A DNA stretch of 49,658 nt from Gammaproteobacteria bacterium (GTDB lineage: Bacteria; Pseudomonadota; Gammaproteobacteria; Pseudomonadales; Pseudohongiellaceae): the NCBI GenBank assembly GCA_029244985.1, contig JAQWQD010000019.1, forward strand, positions 1-49,658, written 5' to 3'. The notes under the pieces were generated by a model that saw nothing but the letters and a program-made list of their open reading frames with translations, ran no database searches and was not told the origin of the DNA. Positions 45,772 through 49,658 of this stretch are shown one piece after another (positions within the stretch are counted from its first letter, which is position 1; every line of letters starts with the position of its first letter). The position numbers and the translations under genes are program-made.

Positions 45772-45835
45772 TTAGTTCTCCGGTAATAAAAGCTCTTCAT
45801 GCTAATTAGCTAGGGCAAATCTAAAATATATATAT

Positions 45836-47506
45836 TCACTGAATTAACTTTGTGAACCCAAATGCATTAGGGTTCTCAGTTTTAATATCCGAGTCAATGA
45901 AAAGCATTAATCCGGCATCAGAAGTAGTACTGATGTATTCGCCGGCCTCATTGCCTGGGTCTGTAAGACTGTCTGTCATGTATACATCATCCCAGTACCG
46001 ACTACCGTCGATACCCAAATAGCCAACATAACTCATCCAAATACTTGAACTTGGCAGATCCGGAAATTTAGTACTTTTTGCATCAACATCTCCTGTCTCG
46101 TCTCCATCACCTGCAACAAAAATATAACCATCGTTTGGATAGCCATCTTTCTTTTGTACCGTAACAATACCCCACGCTTCATTTCGCATAAAATGGTCGC
46201 CATCAATGGGTTCAAATTCTCTGGGGTTATAATAACTTTGCTCCCATTCGAGCTCTAGATAAGGCGGAACTCCGCCAGTAGGCTTCCACTTTATGACTTT
46301 AATTTGAAATGGTTCCCATTCTTTGGTCTCATCCTTCACTTCCATTGGATAGTGACCGACAGTAACCACGCCCCCTCCCACGCCATGTGTTGCATTGAGC
46401 CCAAGGTTCCCCCATCCTGCGTCATTTTCGCAATTTTCCGATTCTTTTTCACACGGATAAAATTTAGTCCATTCGAGAACTAAGGAATCTTTATTAAAGA
46501 AGCTTATTCCCATCTTGTCCCCGCTGTATGTACCTATTACATAAATTCCACCATCTGATTCGACTACAGAACTTCCAAAAGTCAGACCTTGATTACTCAT
46601 GATGTTTTCATCTATCAGCTGGCCAGATTTCGGATCAATTTTCATGAGAAAACTCGTTCCACCTTGCGCCATAAAAGCAAAACCCAGTTGCTCAGCCCCA
46701 AGATAACCGGTCGCATACAGCATCCCATCGGCTCCGAGGAGAACCTCGTGTATAGCATCAGCAACAAAATCATTTCGCTGCTCTTGTCCTAGTTGATCAA
46801 TTGAATAATACCTTTCCCAGATTTGAGAACCCGTCTCTTTATCAAGTTTAGCAAGCCAACGCTCTTGCGTAGATGAACTCGAAGAAGTCTGGGCTCCAGC
46901 AACAATTATCCCATCCTCAATCTCTAAGCAATCGTAACCAATATCACTTTTATTATTCGTACTCCCAAATTGTTGCTGCCAAACTAAGTTACCATTGCGA
47001 TCGATTTTCATTATCAAGACATCGTTGGCAGTATCATTACCACCCGAGCCGCATGCGATAAAGCCGCCATCTATGGTTTCAAAACCCCTTTGCGGCTTTT
47101 CCTCAGCAGGCGTGCCATAGCCAGTGTCCCATGAAAAATACATCGAATTCGGATCCGTCTTGACACCGATTAATTCAGCATTTAAAAGTGTGAATTCATA
47201 AAGAGAGAGATTTGAAAGTTGAAAACTTGCTGAGTAGAGTTTGCCTGACACATCTACCGAGTGCACAGTTAACTTACCATCAAAATATGTGCCTGAGGCA
47301 TTTTGCGGTGGCGTGACTTCCACTGCCGATTCGATTGTTACACATGTCTGGTTACAAGGAGAAACAACCAAAGACACTCTATAAGCTTTATCGCCGACCA
47401 CAACACTTGGAACAGTTATAGTTCCTTGGTCATATAATGATGTTTCGTAAGAGAATGCTGTACTGCAAACCAAGCAAAGTGTGCTAGTTAAGATTTTCGG
47501 GAACAT
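45836..47506 (-). CDS. Exported beta-propeller-like repeat protein
   Basis: 556 residues from the ATG at 47506 (AAAGG ten bases upstream); a TTG at 47515 is weaker. A signal peptide (FPKILTSTLCLVCSTAFS) is followed by an N-terminal beta domain (about 20-135) with a disulfide pair (CNQTC). From about 150 the chain shows propeller-type repeats of the form GGFIACGSGGND / IMKIDRNGNLVWQQQFG, DGIIVAGAQTSS / LAKLDKETGSQIWERYY and DGMLYATGYLG / LMKIDPKSGQLIDENIM. These resemble delta-60 or PQQ-like blades; no PQQ ligands can be assigned. Likely periplasmic or surface, substrate unknown. Confidence 0.75.
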   Translation of the reverse strand: MFPKILTSTLCLVCSTAFSYETSLYDQGTITVPSVVVGDKAYRVSLVVSPCNQTCVTIESAVEVTPPQNASGTYFDGKLTVHSVDVSGKLYSASFQLSNLSLYEFTLLNAELIGVKTDPNSMYFSWDTGYGTPAEEKPQRGFETIDGGFIACGSGGNDTANDVLIMKIDRNGNLVWQQQFGSTNNKSDIGYDCLEIEDGIIVAGAQTSSSSSTQERWLAKLDKETGSQIWERYYSIDQLGQEQRNDFVADAIHEVLLGADGMLYATGYLGAEQLGFAFMAQGGTSFLMKIDPKSGQLIDENIMSNQGLTFGSSVVESDGGIYVIGTYSGDKMGISFFNKDSLVLEWTKFYPCEKESENCENDAGWGNLGLNATHGVGGGVVTVGHYPMEVKDETKEWEPFQIKVIKWKPTGGVPPYLELEWEQSYYNPREFEPIDGDHFMRNEAWGIVTVQKKDGYPNDGYIFVAGDGDETGDVDAKSTKFPDLPSSSIWMSYVGYLGIDGSRYWDDVYMTDSLTDPGNEAGEYISTTSDAGLMLFIDSDIKTENPNAFGFTKLIQ

Positions 47507-47549
47507 TATAGGCAACCTTTTATAAAGCCACTATTTGAATCAAACTAAT

Positions 47550-48017
47550 TTAGTTGATTTTTAACTTTGCTTCAAAAGGATAATCACCTGACGATTCATG
47601 CTCTTTTTGCATCTTAACCATAGTCTCAAAGATTTCATCTGACATTTCTGCAGATTTTCTTATAGACATATCAATATGGATTTCAACAGTTTCAACCAGC
47701 GCTGCAACTTCATCTGATTCTTTGAAAATCGCACATACGTAGTGGTATAACTTTTTATTTACGTTAAGCATTCTGAATCTAGGTGTTAATTTTTCACCTT
47801 TTAAACATTCTTTCAGATATCTAATATTTTGTTCGGCTGTAAAAGATGAATAACCTTTCGCAATATAATCTTCTCCAAAACCAAGACTGTTATAGAAATT
47901 GCCATCATAATCCATAGGAATAGTTTGATAGAACCTTACATTCATATGCCCATTCATATCACACATGTCATCAGATACGATCACGGATGCACCTTCGGTT
48001 GGAAATATATCTTTCAT
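47550..48017 (-). CDS. Hotdog-fold thioesterase
   Basis: 155 residues. Acyl-CoA thioesterase of the 4HBT/YbgC-like superfamily. The segment VSDDMCDMNGHMNVRFY (near residue 14-30) has the D-x-x-GHMN pattern whose Asp and His/Asn lie in the active site. The block SSFTAEQNIRYLKECLKGEK near 57-75 is the usual central helix and strand. The carbon-carnitine-type relatives have the same layout, but substrate is not clear. There is no clear Shine-Dalgarno before the ATG. It is 43 bp upstream of the exported propeller gene on the same strand and inside the mixed array unit. Confidence 0.8.
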   Translation of the reverse strand: MKDIFPTEGASVIVSDDMCDMNGHMNVRFYQTIPMDYDGNFYNSLGFGEDYIAKGYSSFTAEQNIRYLKECLKGEKLTPRFRMLNVNKKLYHYVCAIFKESDEVAALVETVEIHIDMSIRKSAEMSDEIFETMVKMQKEHESSGDYPFEAKLKIN

Positions 48018-48145
48018 AAAATTATTACGTTAGTTAAAAATGAATCGTTAGTGTTTAATGGTGGAAAATAATCTATAGAAAAGCCATATGCATTTTTACA
48101 GGGTGGTTTTCATCAAGTCTAGACTGATATTTGAAGACTATCCTG

Positions 48146-48334
48146 CTAATTTAGGGTTAAGACAATTTTACCGTGCTTGTCCCTCTTCGATGCCATATAG
48201 GCATAAGCGTCTAGAAAATCTTCAAAAGCAAATGTCCTATCAATGACTGGTATTAAATCTCCAGTGGCAAATCCACCTTCAATAAACTCGACAGCCTCAT
48301 CCATGTCGTGAGTATAGTTTTGAACAGGTTGTTT
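48146..48334 (-). pseudogene. 3' remnant of a zinc-type alcohol dehydrogenase/quinone reductase
   Basis: In one minus-strand frame, stop to stop, the sequence encodes about 62 residues: NYTHDMDEAVEFIEGG, LIPVIDRTFAFEDFLDAYAY, then KRDKHGKIVLTLN and a TAG stop. This is the conserved C-terminus of medium-chain dehydrogenases (PVIDRTFP-like strand, HGKIVL end). The rest of the gene is missing and no start is in frame, so it is a decayed fragment. It lies in the 411-bp stretch (48018-48428) that has no complete gene. The left part of that stretch (48018-48145) shows nothing. Confidence 0.85.
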
Positions 48335-48387
48335 TTAAATTTTCTTCCTACCTTCATTATCAATAACTTACCATGTTCTAACTACAC

Positions 48388-48411
48388 AGTGTGTTGTAAT
48401 GATTCTGAACT
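48388..48411. repeat. Arm-type repeat, copy A
   Basis: The 24-bp string AGTGTGTTGTAATGATTCTG followed by AACT matches 21 of 24 positions of the copy at 49450-49473. It lies just past the end of the hydrolase gene, as the other copy lies just past the end of the gene at the right edge. No intact core is near it; the dehydrogenase remnant begins about 60 bp to the left. Confidence 0.6.
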
Positions 48412-48428
48412 CGTTCTGGTATGACATG

Positions 48429-49358
48429 TTATGGGGTAATTGCCAAAAGGGTATCGTTAAAAAAACTAACCGCTTTAGCCGACACCATTTTTCGAATTCC
48501 ATCTCTATCTACATTAAATTGTGTACCGCAAAGATCAAGCTCGCTATTAAACCAATCAACAACAATAATTATGGCATTGCACTCAAGAAAAATAAAATGT
48601 CCCCCACTAGGCAGCAAAACTAGATCGGAAAGAGGAATATTCTCAGCATATCGAATCGCACCATAATTGGGGCTTACAAGTTCATCATCTTTTGAAGCGA
48701 TGATAAAAACCGGAAGTTCGATTTCAGCTAAACTCTCTTTTGTTATAGCAGAACCAACGGCAGGAGCCATCGAGAACACAGATTTTATACGTTCATCTTT
48801 ATATGATGCTGAGGAATCTCGGAAGTCTACGTTGCTAGAATCAGTTGCGAGCTCGCAATCTTTGCTTCTTTCCTGACTGGTGCAGTAGGCACTCATTAGT
48901 TCAGGATCATATATCGCACCAGCCAAAGCGAGAACGGTATAACCACCTGACGAGAACCCAGCTGCACCAACACGGCTTTCATCAATGACATCCACCCAAT
49001 CTGAATCCCTTAACAAGTAGTCCAACAATACGCTAATGTCACGCGGACGATGCCAGACACTGATAACACCTTCATCAGTATTGTCTCGTGTCGTATTCAT
49101 TGGATGGTTTAACGCCGCAACAATAAAACCGTTTTCAACAAGAGAGTCTATGAGCCAAGTATGATTGGAATACTCTCCGCCACTACCATGGCTCAATATG
49201 ACAAGTGGAAATTTCACCGCGTCTACTTCAACGTTGGGAAGCCAAATTTGATATGGTATCGAACGATCTCTGCTCGAATCTTCAAGTGTTCCGATGTTAT
49301 CACCAGGCGCAGTGCACGAGGTGACTAGTAGAACTAACAATATGTATCTGTTTTTCAC
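48429..49358 (-). CDS. Lipoprotein alpha/beta hydrolase (PAF-acetylhydrolase/dienelactone-hydrolase-like)
   Basis: 309 residues from the GTG at 49358. The frame is open to a GTG inside the attachment core at 49379, but starting at 49358 gives a proper lipoprotein signal, MKNRYILLVLLVTSC, with lipobox VTSC and Cys at 15. The hydrolase fold is clear: oxyanion region VILSHGSGGEYSNHTWL near 52, nucleophile GAAGFSSGGYTVLALAG near 135, an acid in IASKDDELVSPNYG near 225, and the catalytic His in LPSGGHFIF near 255. Membrane-anchored esterase-like enzyme, substrate unknown. First cargo gene of the mixed unit, adjacent to core copy 4. Confidence 0.85.
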   Translation of the reverse strand: MKNRYILLVLLVTSCTAPGDNIGTLEDSSRDRSIPYQIWLPNVEVDAVKFPLVILSHGSGGEYSNHTWLIDSLVENGFIVAALNHPMNTTRDNTDEGVISVWHRPRDISVLLDYLLRDSDWVDVIDESRVGAAGFSSGGYTVLALAGAIYDPELMSAYCTSQERSKDCELATDSSNVDFRDSSASYKDERIKSVFSMAPAVGSAITKESLAEIELPVFIIASKDDELVSPNYGAIRYAENIPLSDLVLLPSGGHFIFLECNAIIIVVDWFNSELDLCGTQFNVDRDGIRKMVSAKAVSFFNDTLLAITP

Positions 49359-49372
49359 CAGCTGTTTTTCTA

Positions 49373-49421
49373 TTCCCACTCAATAGTTGGTGTTTTACAA
49401 ACCCTTATAGCACAAGGGTTT
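49373..49421 (-). repeat. guaA 3'-end core, copy 4, with perfect hairpin
   Basis: The core ATTGAGTGGGAATAG reads TIEWE then TAG (49384-49371). To the right AAACCCTT (49399-49406) and AAGGGTTT (49414-49421) form a perfect 8-bp inverted repeat with a 7-base loop; the CCCTT is 17-18 bp from the core, as in copy 3. It marks the end of another unit that continues to the right. Confidence 0.85.
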
Positions 49422-49439
49422 GAGAGACACTTTAATAAA

Positions 49440-49473
49440 GTGTGTTGTGAGTGTGTTGTAACGATTATTAACT
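49440..49473. repeat. Tandem 11-bp arm-type repeats
   Basis: GTGTGTTGTGA at 49440-49450 is followed directly by GTGTGTTGTAA at 49451-49461; the second continues into the 24-bp motif shared with 48388. Read on the other strand they are ACAACACAC repeats. Tandem direct repeats 55-80 bp from a core resemble the arm sites to which tyrosine integrases bind; the function is inferred. Confidence 0.65.
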
Positions 49474-49549
49474 GGCTCCTGAATTACTATAACGTTACCG
49501 AGTGTTTTAGAACAGTGAACAATGATTTAAATAATTATCTGTTCCAAAA

Positions 49550-49658
49550 CTAGCCTGCTATTTTTTTAAACATTCCGCCTGCCATCTCAAGAACTCGTCG
49601 GCGAGACATAAACCTTGTCAGCATATGTAAAAACCGGTTTCTACCACCGCAAAGAATG
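49550..49658 (-). CDS. 3' end of an unidentified gene (partial)
   Basis: The last 35 codons of a minus-strand gene that enters from the right edge: GGRNRFLHMLTRFMSRRRVL, then EMAGGMFKKIAG and a TAG stop. The basic, helical tail gives too little to name the family; a short-chain-dehydrogenase-like end is possible. It is not the C-terminus of GuaA. It is the cargo of a further array unit whose end is core copy 4. Confidence 0.5.
   Translation of the reverse strand, partial: ILCGGRNRFLHMLTRFMSRRRVLEMAGGMFKKIAG

Larger units (their letters stand above)
43836..49658. mobile_element. Tandem array of small elements at guaA-type attachment sites
   Basis: Four copies of a 12-bp core (minus strand ATTGAGTGGGAA or ...GAG) lie at 43836, 44372, 45093 and 49373, giving units of about 536, 721 and 4,280 bp plus one that continues to the right. 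In three copies the core reads in frame IEWE then a stop, the C-terminus of GMP synthase (GuaA), a recognised integration site of tyrosine-integrase islands. Cargo genes all run in the minus direction, the sense of guaA. A hairpin stands 17-18 bp from three of the cores. No integrase and no complete guaA are in the window; the true gene is expected further right, and the left limit is uncertain. Confidence 0.65.

Noticed and set aside
43836..49473. Integron attC sites as the explanation of the repeats
   Set aside because: The conserved part reads as the GuaA end (IEWE-stop); I find no GTTRRRY/RYYYAAC pairs framing the genes and no integron integrase.

Overview
The window (about 49.7 kb, AT-leaning, GC in the low-to-mid 40s by eye) is chromosomal DNA of a Gammaproteobacterium, probably a free-living aquatic or marine one. 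The evidence is gene order. csrA-lysC-alaS, recJ-thrC-hom-dsbC, the rplS-trmD-rimM-rpsP block next to ffh and a ypjD-type ccsA homologue, and purL near tadA all match the order known from Pseudomonas and relatives. I cannot name the genus. I saw no tRNA, rRNA, CRISPR array, transposase or integrase.

Layout. 0-6.6 kb: the tail of a probable quinoprotein dehydrogenase, a small secreted protein, then csrA, lysC, alaS and an AI-2E-family permease, all on the minus strand except the first. 6.8-11.8 kb: a membrane-anchored beta-propeller protein convergent with a giant DsbD whose periplasmic sensor domain is tandemly duplicated. 12-21.4 kb: housekeeping amino-acid, disulfide, ribosome and SRP genes. 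21.6-30 kb: ypjD, a Sfp-type phosphopantetheinyl transferase with a phosphoesterase, then an oxidative-stress module (oxyR divergent from rubrerythrin, an Fe-S protein and a DUF3501 protein), a serine hydrolase, a NUDIX hydrolase and a Nif3-like protein coupled to purL. 30-34.8 kb: purL and tadA.

34.8 kb to the end is accessory. In relatives tadA lies close to guaA, and here about 15 kb of other genes follow tadA without reaching guaA. These are a YczE-like membrane protein, a nitronate-monooxygenase-like enzyme, sppA, a membrane-protein/XRE pair and a 1,392-residue exported protein. Next comes the most interesting structure: four dispersed copies of a 12-bp core (minus strand ATTGAGTGGGAA/G). 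In three copies the core still reads as the GuaA C-terminus IEWE followed by a stop. The cores separate small units holding one or a few genes, all read in the minus direction: a four-helix membrane protein, an ASCH-domain protein, and a longer mixed unit. At three copies a CCTT-type hairpin stands 17-18 bp from the core, and at the fourth-copy end tandem 11-bp GTGTGTTGTRA repeats follow. These look like integrase core and arm sites.

My reading is that this is a tandem array of small elements inserted one after another at the 3' end of guaA, which should lie just beyond the right edge. Because cargo genes start within 0-90 bp of the cores and point the same way, they could be served by read-through from the guaBA operon, much as integron cassettes are served by one promoter. 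The cores, hairpins and orientations are directly visible; the guaA location, the integrase and the read-through are inferences.
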